Virus record (IMG/VR): IMGVR_UViG_3300036791_001093
Location: 1-59,212 of that record
Source of the DNA: a virus
Strand: one strand, 5' to 3'
DNA length: 59,212 nucleotides
In this document: positions 24,029 through 33,587 of the stretch, piece after piece
How the letters are laid out: each line of letters opens with the position of its first letter
Numbering within the stretch: position 1 is the stretch's first letter
Program-made: the position numbers and the translations under genes
Notes under the pieces: model-generated
The model's database searches: none
Told to the model about the DNA's origin: nothing
The model's input: only the letters and a program-made list of their open reading frames with translations

Positions 24029-26053
24029 CTACACATTTTGGTTATAGTTGGTATTGGTATTGTCAGATGTTGAGTTGATTATTTCATTCACGTTACTGGT
24101 TTGAGTAGTGGTATTGTTGCTGGTGCTGGTGCTGTCGCTGGTACTTGTATTAACAGTGTCACTGAAACTGTTGCTATTACTCGTACTGCGATTGGTATTG
24201 TCACTGGTGCTTTCGCTCTTGCTATAATTGGTGCTTTGGCTGGTGCTGAGATTAGTATTGAAACCTTCACTCGTACTCTCGCTCGACGACCACTGCGATG
24301 AGTTGTGCCAACTTATGGCGCCCAGCGCAGCAGCACCCAGCTGGGCACAGACCTGAGCTCCCACCTTCGAAGCATCGAGGCTCAAACCGCGCGCGGCAAT
24401 ATAAAGGTCGCCGTTGGCCTTAGCAGCCGATACTGCGATCTGAGTGATCTGCGCGTGCTCGTTCACCACTGCTTCCCATTGACTGGTCAGCACTTGATTA
24501 TAGCTTTGGATGGCCGCCACTTGGGCCTTGAAGACCTCTGCGGTTGCGGTGTTGAACAGAGATGCAGCCTGGGCCTGGCCAACCATCCCTTTGATGGCGC
24601 TGTCGTAACCGGCTAATTGAACTTGATAAGCTTGCACCTGGCTCTGAAAGACAGCTACCCGAGCGTTGATCTGGGCAACGTTGGCATTGACCTCGGCGGT
24701 ATATGCATCGACCGAAGTCTTAAACGCCTGCTCGATCGTCGCCTGGGCCTCGACACTCGCTTTGTAGCCCTCGACCTCGGCCGTGTAGGCATTGATCCGC
24801 CCGACGAATGCCTGGATTTCAGCGCCGTAGATGTCGACCTTGATCTTCTCGACATTGGCCTGAGTCTGAATGATCTCAACCTGAGTCTTATAGATTTGAA
24901 GAACAGCTTCGGCCGCCTGGACTTCGACCTCGTACTGTTTGACCAGCGCCGTGTTGATCTCAGCTTTGGTCCGCTCGTACTCGATCTGCGCCTGGGTTAC
25001 CTGAACCTGCGCCATGATCCCCTTGATCTGGGTATCGTAGACCAGCGCTTGGGTTTTGTACGCCTCCAGGGAAGCCGTGTACGCCTGCACCGCCGCATTG
25101 TAGAGAGCTATCCCCGCCTCGGTCGCATATTTCGCAGCCTCGAACGCACGCTGCGCCGTCTGGTTGGCATACTCGATCAGCCGTCCTTCGAGCGCTGTAG
25201 CAGCCTCACGCGCCTTGACGATGTTCTCCAGCTGGAGCTCAGCCTGCTTGGTCATGATCTCGCGTGACAGGCCGGCGATCGTATAATTTGTCTCGGTTTG
25301 TATTTTGATCCTGGCATCAACGAACACGCCGGGCGGGAACGCATATCCCAGCACCTCCATACGATTGAGCTCGGCCAGCGCCGCGGCCTGCTGGCGGTAC
25401 TCGCGCTCGCGGCCAGCATCCCAAAGGGCTTGCTGGACCTGCTTGTTAAGCGTTGTGTACTCGCCGGTGGTGATCGCCAGGTCGAGGTCAGCCTCAAGGT
25501 CTGTTAGAAGCTGCGACGTATAGAGCGCGCCCGGTGTGTAGTTGAACGGTCCCGGCACCGCAGCAGTAAGCGCAGGCACGGTCGCATTGAACGGCGGGAT
25601 CACGATCGTCGGGAAATTCACCGTGTCGAGACTCATCAACGACGGCGGGCTCGGAAGCGTGACTGCGACGGTCGGATAGGTGAAGTCCAGGTTGGTAACG
25701 GGCGCGTCGGGCGGGACGCCCGTGAACGGAGGTGGCGCGGTGCCGAACGACAGTGTTGGCGCGGTGCCGGTAAAGGGGCCGATGACCAGGCCCGACACAT
25801 CCACAGCTCCGGAAAAAGGCGGCGGCTGTCCTGGAACGGTCCAGGTCACCTGCTGCAGGGCGGGTCCCGGCACCTGAGCCGGTACTGGCGGCGTGGCAAC
25901 GGTCGGGAAGCTCACATTGATCGTCGGCGCCGCAAGCTGCCCGGCCTGCGCTTCGAGCTGGGCGATGTAGCTCTCGGCAAGCTGCACGAGCTGCGTCGAC
26001 TCCCGGAACATCTGGTACGGGTCACCCCAGACCTGCGGCGGTATGTACGGCAT
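24029..26053 (-). CDS. Long coiled-coil virion protein with Ser/Thr/Asn tail
   Basis: 674 residues. Residues 1-190 are Pro-rich strands, about 190-590 an almost unbroken series of helices with repeated Tyr/Ala/Gln patterns (AYTAEVEGYKASVEAQ, AYQVQLAGYDSAIKG), and the last 85 or so are nearly all Ser, Thr and Asn. This looks like a fibrous tail or needle component with a disordered end. Neighbouring genes encode lectin-like and tail proteins. The closest functional family is not clear. Confidence 0.7.
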   Translation of the reverse strand: MPYIPPQVWGDPYQMFRESTQLVQLAESYIAQLEAQAGQLAAPTINVSFPTVATPPVPAQVPGPALQQVTWTVPGQPPPFSGAVDVSGLVIGPFTGTAPTLSFGTAPPPFTGVPPDAPVTNLDFTYPTVAVTLPSPPSLMSLDTVNFPTIVIPPFNATVPALTAAVPGPFNYTPGALYTSQLLTDLEADLDLAITTGEYTTLNKQVQQALWDAGREREYRQQAAALAELNRMEVLGYAFPPGVFVDARIKIQTETNYTIAGLSREIMTKQAELQLENIVKAREAATALEGRLIEYANQTAQRAFEAAKYATEAGIALYNAAVQAYTASLEAYKTQALVYDTQIKGIMAQVQVTQAQIEYERTKAEINTALVKQYEVEVQAAEAVLQIYKTQVEIIQTQANVEKIKVDIYGAEIQAFVGRINAYTAEVEGYKASVEAQATIEQAFKTSVDAYTAEVNANVAQINARVAVFQSQVQAYQVQLAGYDSAIKGMVGQAQAASLFNTATAEVFKAQVAAIQSYNQVLTSQWEAVVNEHAQITQIAVSAAKANGDLYIAARGLSLDASKVGAQVCAQLGAAALGAISWHNSSQWSSSESTSEGFNTNLSTSQSTNYSKSESTSDNTNRSTSNSNSFSDTVNTSTSDSTSTSNNTTTQTSNVNEIINSTSDNTNTNYNQNV

Positions 26054-26055
26054 GC

Positions 26056-27585
26056 CTAGCTCCCTTGAGGTCCACCCAGGTTAGGGTCCGGAAAGTATGC
26101 CTTGATCTTCCCGGTCTTGACAAACTTGCCTTTGAGGCTCCCCAGGTTCCGTCCCAGCATCCAGTTCAGGCTGGCCTTCGTAAGGTCAACAGCGGGCTTA
26201 CCCAGAACTTTGTTCACGCTGCCGACAGTAGTGAGATCGAACACCCCTGCCGGAGGAGCATAAGCCGGCGTATCAGCGCCAGTCTCCCAGGTCGGCGGAT
26301 CGCCAGCAGCCGTCTTGGCGACGGGGATCATGATCGGTGTCGGGTTGACCGGCCGCTGGACACCGGTCTTGCCCGGAGCGGTAATGAACAAGCGGCGGTT
26401 CGTCTCTATGCCGGTGTCGAGCGTGACACCAGTCCACATCATGAACTCAGCCATCTCGGCTTTGAATATATTATCAACATATTTACTGTGGGCCGGCATC
26501 CCCATGGTGCCAGAAGGCACGCTTGGATTATCTAGCGAGTATGTGGGTATAGGCAAAGTATTATCATTTTGAGACGTACCTGCGACCAGATACGCACTAT
26601 CGGTAATCACATCATTGTCACCATTACCTGTCCAGTTTTCAGATAGCTCGTTCTTGATATAATTCTTGTCGTCAAGAGCGATCCAGAGCTTCACCGCGCT
26701 ATCGACGTAGTTTCCCACCGGCGGAACAAATTCCCCAATAGTACCATGTGACGCGATCGAACCAGTAAGATCGACGGAGATCAACACATGATGCCATTGG
26801 TCTGGAGTAACGTTGATGATACTACTTTTGATCGAACCAGTTCGATCCAGTTGTCCTGGAACTTCTGTGGTAATAGTCTGTGGCGCAGTGCCGCCTGTAC
26901 CAGGGCTTTGTGGCGGCGATGGTGTTGTATTATCGAATCCGTGACCGTTATCGACGTCATTGCTGCATTCGATAATTAGGCATACACAACACAAAACATC
27001 ACAACCGAACGCCTTCTGCCCATCTATGCAGCCTCCACTGATTACTCCAGTAGCACCCTGTCCTGGCGTGATGCTACTTGGCTCAAATACCCAGTTTGAT
27101 ACTGCTGGCGTCTTATTGGATTCAAAATTCACGTACAACGTACCATCACTATTCACCCCAATGACTGTAGGATTAGTAGGTTTTCCAGGTCCAGTTATAG
27201 TCGTCTTTCTAGTATGGCCGTTGTATATAGGAGAAGAGGTGAAAGGCGTTCCGACACACTCATAGGTAAATGTAATAAGAGAGGTCGTACAACAGAATGG
27301 TCCTATTGTACCCGTACATTCCGCGTCGATATTAACGAGCCCACCCTGATAGTTCGTCCCACTGCTTCCAGTAAATGTCAAGACGTGATCATCTATTTCA
27401 GTATTAGTTTCACTATCTCCATGCCCTTCTTGCCCCATGACCACAAGCGGCACGATCCCAGCTAATGGCGTGTCATCGCCAGAAGTAGCGTTTGCTTTGT
27501 CAAGTGACTCTTGTGGCACCCGAAACCAGAATGAGATTACTGCCTTATCAAATCCAGCAATATTTTCCATGGATAGGTAGCTCAT
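26056..27585 (-). CDS. Tail protein with concanavalin/LamG-like domain
   Basis: 509 residues. The start MENIAGFDKAVISFWFRVP and the later segment DQWHHVLISVDLTG ... VKLWIALDD are typical of LamG/concanavalin-like lectin folds, which in phages sit in adsorption proteins. A Cys-rich insert (CCTTS, CDVLCCVCLIIEC) could be disulfide-bonded outside the cell. It probably binds a surface carbohydrate. The gene runs leftward in the tail block. Confidence 0.72.
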   Translation of the reverse strand: MSYLSMENIAGFDKAVISFWFRVPQESLDKANATSGDDTPLAGIVPLVVMGQEGHGDSETNTEIDDHVLTFTGSSGTNYQGGLVNIDAECTGTIGPFCCTTSLITFTYECVGTPFTSSPIYNGHTRKTTITGPGKPTNPTVIGVNSDGTLYVNFESNKTPAVSNWVFEPSSITPGQGATGVISGGCIDGQKAFGCDVLCCVCLIIECSNDVDNGHGFDNTTPSPPQSPGTGGTAPQTITTEVPGQLDRTGSIKSSIINVTPDQWHHVLISVDLTGSIASHGTIGEFVPPVGNYVDSAVKLWIALDDKNYIKNELSENWTGNGDNDVITDSAYLVAGTSQNDNTLPIPTYSLDNPSVPSGTMGMPAHSKYVDNIFKAEMAEFMMWTGVTLDTGIETNRRLFITAPGKTGVQRPVNPTPIMIPVAKTAAGDPPTWETGADTPAYAPPAGVFDLTTVGSVNKVLGKPAVDLTKASLNWMLGRNLGSLKGKFVKTGKIKAYFPDPNLGGPQGS

Positions 27586-27590
27586 GGTAC

Positions 27591-27842
27591 TTATTCATCT
27601 CTCATGATGAACTGCACCATCTCCGCGGATGCAATACTCTCGGGTTGCGGGCTAATAGGTGGGTTAGTAACTGCACCAACTTTTGTTTTGAATGTGATTG
27701 ATTTTAATTTCGAAAAATCTGTGACAACAGTCCCGAATAATTCTTTCATGATACGCATCTGACATTGACGATCGCCGCTATCAAACGCGTCTTTGAGTTC
27801 CTTCAGTAACCTGGCGCGGTCTTCACAACTGAGACAAGTCAT
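27591..27842 (-). CDS. Small Cys-containing protein of the tail block
   Basis: 83 residues from ATG 27842, preceded by GGAG at about ten bases; a TTG two codons earlier is possible. MTCLSCEDRARLLKELKDAF begins with a CxxC pair followed by helices. It may be a chaperone or assembly factor for adjacent tail proteins. No recognised family. Confidence 0.6.
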   Translation of the reverse strand: MTCLSCEDRARLLKELKDAFDSGDRQCQMRIMKELFGTVVTDFSKLKSITFKTKVGAVTNPPISPQPESIASAEMVQFIMRDE

Positions 27843-27844
27843 GA

Positions 27845-28324
27845 TCAAGATGCTCCATCAAAGAACTCAACTGCCAAGCCCATTGGTATATCTAGGGTCA
27901 GGAAGTCAGGCTGCCCAGGTTCTGGCTTCTTCTTCTCTTCTTCTGGCAGTGCCGGTATTTCTGCCTCTGGTACTGCCGGCGGTATTGGTACTTTTAACTC
28001 TTCCAGTGCCTCTAGAGGCGGCTGCGCCTCAGGCTGAACGTGGTAATGCAGCCGCTCAAGGTCCTGCACGTGCGTATAATAAACATCCACACCATCCAGC
28101 GGAAGCCTGGCCGTGTGAACGTCCTTGTCTCCAAGCTCGATCTGCTGTCGCTGTACCGCTACGAACCGGTTGATGGCTGTCTGCTGCGATCGGACCATCT
28201 GCTCGGCGAGCGCGTAGGCGTTAATTCCAGCCCCCACCTTGGACGTGTCGATATCTCGGCTGAGCATCAGTGGCACCTGACCCGCTTGACCGAATCGCAC
28301 CCAGGCAGGGGGCTTCTGGGGCAT
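27845..28324 (-). CDS. Tail-block protein with acidic Pro-rich end
   Basis: 159 residues. A mixed N-terminal part (VPLMLSRDIDTSKVGAGINA) and a helical middle are followed by a Pro/Glu/Lys-rich tail (PALPEEEKKKPEPG). It starts two bases after the previous coding unit. Probably a minor tail or assembly protein; not recognised. Confidence 0.6.
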   Translation of the reverse strand: MPQKPPAWVRFGQAGQVPLMLSRDIDTSKVGAGINAYALAEQMVRSQQTAINRFVAVQRQQIELGDKDVHTARLPLDGVDVYYTHVQDLERLHYHVQPEAQPPLEALEELKVPIPPAVPEAEIPALPEEEKKKPEPGQPDFLTLDIPMGLAVEFFDGAS

Positions 28325-28326
28325 AG

Positions 28327-30093
28327 CTACACCCGCCGGCCGCTCGTCATCGGGATGAACTCGATCGAGTCGAGGTCCCAGTCCTGGCCCTCGGTCACGA
28401 GGTCGAACGCCATGTAAGTCGTGCGTATACCCTTGCCGATCCGGACCTTGGTCGTCATCAGGTTAGGCTGCGCCTTGAGCTCGTAGACATATTCACGCCC
28501 GTCCCCAGAAAGCAGCTTCAGATAGAATCTCCCGCCGCCGCGGATCGCGACATATGCGCCCTTGATGCCGAATAGCTTCTTCTCGTTAAGCTGAAGATAC
28601 CCACTCATCAGCTCGGAAACGATCGAGGCACCATTGTCAGTATCGCCAACCAGCTCATAGAGCCCGCCGGAGCCAGCCGCGATGTACCGATCGCCCAACA
28701 ATGCAAATGACCTAAAATTATAGTTCATATACTCAGTAACCGCATTGGTCCTGGTATTCACCGCCCAGGCCGTCGTCGTCCCGGAAGGGCTTATATAGAG
28801 CGCAGTAATCGTTACGTCATCAAGCAGCGGGTCACCCTTGTAGAGCATGTTTACCAGCTGGCTCGGGCTCAGCTGGAGGTTCCCTATAATCTTTAAAACC
28901 AACTTGTTGGTGAAAGCCGGATGAACAGTAAGCAGCTGTGCCAAAGCGTTGCTGGTGATGAACTGATGGCCCGGACCAACAGGATGTATATTGAATAGCT
29001 GCGTTAATACCTGAGCGGTGACCCGTGCGAGAATATCCTTAACGATTATCTGGCCAACAAGTCCGAAGTGATACGTGAGCACTGGCGATGATGTTGATGC
29101 CACCAAGAATCTCTGCAGCAGCTTCAAGCCAAACGCACCGAGCTGCGATGGATGCAGGGTGAGGTTCTGCTGCAGCGTCAATGCACGAGTAATGCTGAAC
29201 CCATCAGCAAACTTAAACAACTGCGTCAGCACCGTAGCATACTTTGCCAACACAGACGCGGCGGCATGAACGCTAAACGCTTGCACCAGCGCCCGCCCCC
29301 AGGTGAACTTCTCCAGCGCGGAAAATGCCACCGTCAAATTCTGCACTAGGACCTTAATTACGTTATGACCTGGAACCGGCGAGGGATGAATGAAAATCGG
29401 ATTAGTGGCAACCCAGTGATACCGCGTTATCTCCCCGCTGCTGTGAGATGCAACAACACGATCTCTAAGTATAAACCCAAATTTAGTACTCGTAAGCGTC
29501 GGTGTTAGGCTCAGAATAAAATTCTGCAACGCACTAATATGATAAACATTCGAATGTACCATGGCGCTGCTGCTGGTCATATTTTGCAGCAGGCCAATAT
29601 GAGAAGTACCCGTCGTTGTCATGGCTTCGCTGCTACGAATATTTTGCAGCATGCCCATGACGTGAACACCTGGCGCGTCGCTGGCCCCGACCGCAATCAT
29701 CGAAGCGGCGCCGTCCATCTGACCACGAGCAACCGGCAGCAAAGGTACGAGCATCGACGCGGCGCCATCCATCGCGGCCGTGCCGCTAGCATGAGTCATG
29801 CCGGTGAATGCTACGTGAGCTTGGCCATCCATCTCGGCCATGCCCACGCCCCTGATGGCACCGGCGAAGGCTACCTGAGCCTGACCGTCCATCTGCGCTG
29901 CGCCAGGATGTAGAACGTCGCCAGCGAATGACACCTGGGCCTGGCCATCCATCCGGCCGGCAGCCAGAGGCAACGCCGTTTCCTGGATGACCGCAGTGTT
30001 GGTAACGTAAGTTTTTTGTGATGTCGTCTCAGCGATAATTACCGAGCCAACACCAGCACGCTGCGAGGAGATGGCATAAGTGGTCTTGGCCAC
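28327..30093 (-). CDS. Repetitive tail protein with MDGQA repeats
   Basis: 588 residues. After an N-terminal motif (SSQRAGVGSVIIAET) there are five imperfect repeats built on xMDGxA.x (MDGQAQVSFAG, MDGQAQVAFAG, MDGQAHVAFTG, MDGAASMLV, MDGAASMIA). Then come LQN.xSSxAM repeats and a long run of Leu/Phe/His-rich units. The last 150 residues look globular (SGRRV end). It is likely a fibrous tail or surface component. The N-terminal motif recurs in the 63-residue protein at 47609. Confidence 0.7.
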   Translation of the reverse strand: MAKTTYAISSQRAGVGSVIIAETTSQKTYVTNTAVIQETALPLAAGRMDGQAQVSFAGDVLHPGAAQMDGQAQVAFAGAIRGVGMAEMDGQAHVAFTGMTHASGTAAMDGAASMLVPLLPVARGQMDGAASMIAVGASDAPGVHVMGMLQNIRSSEAMTTTGTSHIGLLQNMTSSSAMVHSNVYHISALQNFILSLTPTLTSTKFGFILRDRVVASHSSGEITRYHWVATNPIFIHPSPVPGHNVIKVLVQNLTVAFSALEKFTWGRALVQAFSVHAAASVLAKYATVLTQLFKFADGFSITRALTLQQNLTLHPSQLGAFGLKLLQRFLVASTSSPVLTYHFGLVGQIIVKDILARVTAQVLTQLFNIHPVGPGHQFITSNALAQLLTVHPAFTNKLVLKIIGNLQLSPSQLVNMLYKGDPLLDDVTITALYISPSGTTTAWAVNTRTNAVTEYMNYNFRSFALLGDRYIAAGSGGLYELVGDTDNGASIVSELMSGYLQLNEKKLFGIKGAYVAIRGGGRFYLKLLSGDGREYVYELKAQPNLMTTKVRIGKGIRTTYMAFDLVTEGQDWDLDSIEFIPMTSGRRV

Positions 30094-30097
30094 GGCT

Positions 30098-32185
30098 TTA
30101 CGTCACCGTGATCTGGGGATTGCACCAGGTCATGATCGATGGCTTGCCTAACCGAACGAGGCCGCGCACACGACCAGCAACTTGCGGGGTGAAGGTGACC
30201 TGAAGCTTCTGTGCGTTAGCGGGCACGACGCTTGGTAATCCCGCGGTAAAACCTGACGGTACCGTACCTATAAACGCGCTACTGCCGATATTCAATGTAG
30301 CCTGAGAGTTGCTCGATACTCCATAAAAAAACGCGTAGAGCGAGCCTGTTAGAGAGCTAGTGCTGTATCCTCCGGTCCCCGTTCCTGGATCAGCGGTGCC
30401 GCTTCCGTTCCAGTTTCCACTCGGTGCGACTCGGAACCAAATCAAGGCGTTCGTCATGTCTAACGCCACGCCGATTACATCGGCGTTAGCGCGTGCGCCT
30501 AAACCACTTCCCTGGGTCACGCCGTTGATTACAATGGAGCCGGATTGAGCTAACTTGCCAACTTGTAAAGTTCCGCTTGTCGTCATGTTCGCCGTGGCGG
30601 ATGCAACACCCACCGCATTGCCGCCGGCGCCTGTCCAACTGTTCATCGTGAACTCAAAGTAATATTTTCCTGAGCCATATGAACTGTTGCTCCGAGTTGC
30701 TGCGGTGGCAGCACCTAAGCTGATCGCGGTTAGAAAATTATTGCTGAAGGTGAAAAAAGTACTAACGGCGCCCACTAAATCACTTGGATTCCAGAACGTT
30801 GGTACCAGGCCCCACGTCGCTGTTGATGTCGATAATGCCGATCCTGCTGTCAACACTGTTGCCGGCAGACTGGAGATGAAGCTCGCGACCGACGAACCTG
30901 ACGTGCTCATGTATTCCAGTAGCAGCGAGATATCATCGTTGTTGAGCGAAGCTGAGGACATAACCTCCACTGTGGCGGTGTGCGACGACCCGGTCAGCGT
31001 ATTCTCCACGTCGAGCCAGAAACTGCCCAGCGGGAACGCGAATTTGTCGTTGTTCGCGTTTGAGGCCAGCCTGAGGCTGTAGTTACCGATGTCGTCCTGT
31101 GCGCCGCTTGTCAGGTAGGTGGTGCGATCGGTCGTTATGTCTCCTGCTGCCGTGTGACGTTCGTTAAGGACGTTGGTGCCATCCCAGCAGTTGACTAATT
31201 CAATCTCATCATGGGCTGGCGAGGCTGTATTCGATGCCAAATTAAAGCGCGCGACAGAGCCATTAATTTTACAACTATCAAGCAAAACTTTTGAAAACAC
31301 AGCGGCACCAGCGCTATTAAGCAGGATTCCAGTGATAGCGCTCAAGTCAACACCACGACAAGTTGCAAGCATTCCGTAAGAAGCACTCGAATTAAACAAA
31401 TTACCAGGCAAAGTCCCCCCCACAATAGCCGATGGTGTATTAATCCAAAGCAAATCGAAGGAACCGCCCGAAGCTGTTATGCCCTGACTAGTATTACCGA
31501 ACTGAACAGTGCAATTATCCCAAATAACTTTAGCAACGTTACCCGCTGCAATTCTCGATGCGGAATTAGAACCCAACACAAAAGCACAATATTTGAAATA
31601 AGCCTCCTTAGTACCAGAAGAATTGAAATTGAGATTGCTCCCTGCTGAAAAAGTAACGCCCTGCCAAAACAAATTGCAGTAAGCGTCTATCGTGAGAACA
31701 TTGCCCGGAGTGCTGATCGACGCCCCATTTTGCAAATCAGCCGCAACCGGAGGTACGGAGCCAGCTCGGTTGACCGAGAGAAATTGCTGCAGCCCAAAAG
31801 CCGCCGATCCCGTGTTGGTTGATATGGCAAATGTAGCGTTTATAGAATCGCTGTGATCACTCGACAAAAATACCCGATCACCGACAACGGCACGGGTCCC
31901 TATGTTGGTGATACTGTAAAGCGACCCGGCTGCTGCCGCCCAACCATAGGCTGATTGTCCAGTCACATTGGTAAATGTTGCGCCCCCCGATGTAGAGGTG
32001 CCGTTGTTAGCCGTGTTCCATGATGGCTCGGTGCTGGACGTTCCTGCTGTTATACAACGAAAAACCCACGATGTATTAAACGTAGGCGCAGTCGGTTTTA
32101 CTAAATCCCCAATATTATAAGCATGGCTGGCAACGAAGGCTGCAACGCCAGCGTAGGCTGCAGATGAGACGTACCAGTCTGCCAT
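30098..32185 (-). CDS. Tail fibre/spike with C-terminal SPRY-like domain
   Basis: 695 residues, rich in Ser, Gly, Asn and Thr. The middle (about 150-330) has repeated short strands typical of a parallel beta helix. The segment SSYGSGKYYFEFTMNSW ... GVALDMTNALIWFRVAPSG at about 490-600 fits a SPRY/B30.2-like domain as found in phage tail proteins. The last residues may form an attachment region. Likely receptor recognition or depolymerase support; no catalytic residues can be named. Confidence 0.72.
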   Translation of the reverse strand: MADWYVSSAAYAGVAAFVASHAYNIGDLVKPTAPTFNTSWVFRCITAGTSSTEPSWNTANNGTSTSGGATFTNVTGQSAYGWAAAAGSLYSITNIGTRAVVGDRVFLSSDHSDSINATFAISTNTGSAAFGLQQFLSVNRAGSVPPVAADLQNGASISTPGNVLTIDAYCNLFWQGVTFSAGSNLNFNSSGTKEAYFKYCAFVLGSNSASRIAAGNVAKVIWDNCTVQFGNTSQGITASGGSFDLLWINTPSAIVGGTLPGNLFNSSASYGMLATCRGVDLSAITGILLNSAGAAVFSKVLLDSCKINGSVARFNLASNTASPAHDEIELVNCWDGTNVLNERHTAAGDITTDRTTYLTSGAQDDIGNYSLRLASNANNDKFAFPLGSFWLDVENTLTGSSHTATVEVMSSASLNNDDISLLLEYMSTSGSSVASFISSLPATVLTAGSALSTSTATWGLVPTFWNPSDLVGAVSTFFTFSNNFLTAISLGAATAATRSNSSYGSGKYYFEFTMNSWTGAGGNAVGVASATANMTTSGTLQVGKLAQSGSIVINGVTQGSGLGARANADVIGVALDMTNALIWFRVAPSGNWNGSGTADPGTGTGGYSTSSLTGSLYAFFYGVSSNSQATLNIGSSAFIGTVPSGFTAGLPSVVPANAQKLQVTFTPQVAGRVRGLVRLGKPSIMTWCNPQITVT

Positions 32186-32186
32186 G

Positions 32187-32621
32187 TCAGCTCTCGGTCA
32201 CCGTCGTACCCACGGTAAGCTGCGGCGCTGTACCGGTCGATACCGCAAGACTTGGCGTGATCGGCCCGCGATAGAGGATTTTCCCGGTTCCCGTCGACAC
32301 CGTACCGAACGCCGCAAAGGTCTCCGTCTCACTGCCACCAGTAGCGGTCGGGAAGACCACCGACGCCGTCAGCGTCACGCTCGACCCTGACACTGTAAAC
32401 CCGGCGGAAGTTCTGGCGACCGCTTGCCTGGCGTAGCTCGTGTAAGCCGCCTCGCTGGTGGTTTGATTGCCGCCCACACCAGGATCGGCAGTGTGGAGCG
32501 ACGCATAGAAATTCGTCAGCGGGCTCGACGCTGCATTGTCCGCGATATTGGCGATCGCGGTCCCGTTAAAAATCAGCTTGAGAAGATCATTGTCGAACGT
32601 ATTTGCCTTCCCGCCGGCCAT
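32187..32621 (-). CDS. Conserved phage tail-associated protein
   Basis: 144 residues. FDNDLLKLIFNGTAIANIAD, YASLHTADPG and YTSYARQAVAR form a pattern I know from a widespread phage family commonly labelled tail fibre protein. The fold is likely all beta. Together with the next gene it is part of the tail or baseplate region. Confidence 0.8.
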   Translation of the reverse strand: MAGGKANTFDNDLLKLIFNGTAIANIADNAASSPLTNFYASLHTADPGVGGNQTTSEAAYTSYARQAVARTSAGFTVSGSSVTLTASVVFPTATGGSETETFAAFGTVSTGTGKILYRGPITPSLAVSTGTAPQLTVGTTVTES

Positions 32622-32637
32622 CGCGCGCTCCTATCTC

Positions 32638-33204
32638 TTAGGCAGATGCCGCCGTGAAGGTATAAGTCAGCTGCAGAATATCTGAGCTAACCACCGACTT
32701 GGACGAGCCGAACTGCGCGCCCGAGAACAACGTGCCGCTCGTGCCATTGATCGTCGAGGACGAGATCAAGAAGGCACCGTAAACCGTCAAGGATGCGTTG
32801 AACGTGAACGATGCCTGAGTCGCCGAATTGGTAATCGACTGACTCGCAGGAGGAGCGGAGCTCCAGGCTTGCCGTACCCCGGCCGTGTACTGCGTCACCT
32901 CGCCGGAATTCGTCGCGATCGTCGCCGCCGTATCACTCGCCAGAATCGTATAGTTGTTGGAAAACAATGCGATGAACCACGCCGTTGTCACCGCTTGAGC
33001 ACCGAGCGCGGCTCCCAGGAGGTAGTTGAGCCCCTGGTTGACAACGATGTTGTCACACGCGAATTCGTCGATCACCCGCTTGTTCCGGATGATCTTGCCA
33101 AGAAAGCGCCCGCCGCCAATGATCTGTCCAGCTCTGGGCACCAGCAATTGCCGATCAGGAACCAGCAGCTGCACGCGAGGAACCATTGGCGACATTGCGA
33201 GCAT
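32638..33204 (-). CDS. Conserved phage tail-associated protein
   Basis: 188 residues from ATG 33204, nine bases after AAGGAG; a GTG at 33213 is too close to that motif. IVVNQGLNYLLGAALG, WFIALFSNNYTILASD and EVTQYTAGVRQAW are hallmarks of a common phage family of unknown detailed role found next to tail fibres. It is the last leftward gene before the + strand island begins. Confidence 0.78.
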   Translation of the reverse strand: MLAMSPMVPRVQLLVPDRQLLVPRAGQIIGGGRFLGKIIRNKRVIDEFACDNIVVNQGLNYLLGAALGAQAVTTAWFIALFSNNYTILASDTAATIATNSGEVTQYTAGVRQAWSSAPPASQSITNSATQASFTFNASLTVYGAFLISSSTINGTSGTLFSGAQFGSSKSVVSSDILQLTYTFTAASA

Positions 33205-33214
33205 TGAAGACACT

Positions 33215-33222
33215 CCTTAAGG
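33215..33222. promoter_or_regulatory. Palindromic double ribosome-binding site CCTTAAGG
   Basis: CCTTAAGG lies between two divergent start codons (minus 33204, plus 33230). Its AAGG half serves as Shine-Dalgarno on each strand. The region is too short for two promoters, so the + strand island must be transcribed from inside the neighbouring - strand gene or further away. Confidence 0.6.
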
Positions 33223-33229
33223 TTGCGTC

Positions 33230-33577
33230 ATGAGCATCTGGCAGAGCGGGACTTTTTACATCGGCGAGACCTGGATCATCTCCGGTCATGTCCGGGATGC
33301 CAACGGCATCATCGTCGACCTCACCGGCGCCACCATACAATTGCGCATCACACTGGGCAATTCGGTGATCTTCGACCTGACCGGCACGATCCTCCAACCG
33401 CCGACCGCGGGCGCCTACCTGTTCGAGATCGCCCCGAATCAGCAAACAGGACTAACCCTAACCACTTACCGGTACGAGGTCCGGTCCACCGTCGCCGACG
33501 GCACTGTCAGCGTTCAGAACGTCGGCGAGATCACAGTCGTCCCCTCCAAATTCGTGAATTTCCCGGTGCCCGCCTGA
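33230..33577 (+). CDS. All-beta phage protein, first gene of + strand island
   Basis: 115 residues. FYIGETWIISGHVRDANG, DLTGATIQLRITLGN and RYEVRSTVADG follow an Ig-like or BppU-like beta sandwich pattern seen in small phage proteins near tail or lysis genes. It ends with PVPA and is followed by GAAGGAGG for the next gene. Its role could be in the virion or at the envelope. Confidence 0.68.
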   Translation: MSIWQSGTFYIGETWIISGHVRDANGIIVDLTGATIQLRITLGNSVIFDLTGTILQPPTAGAYLFEIAPNQQTGLTLTTYRYEVRSTVADGTVSVQNVGEITVVPSKFVNFPVPA

Positions 33578-33587
33578 AGGAGGCATC

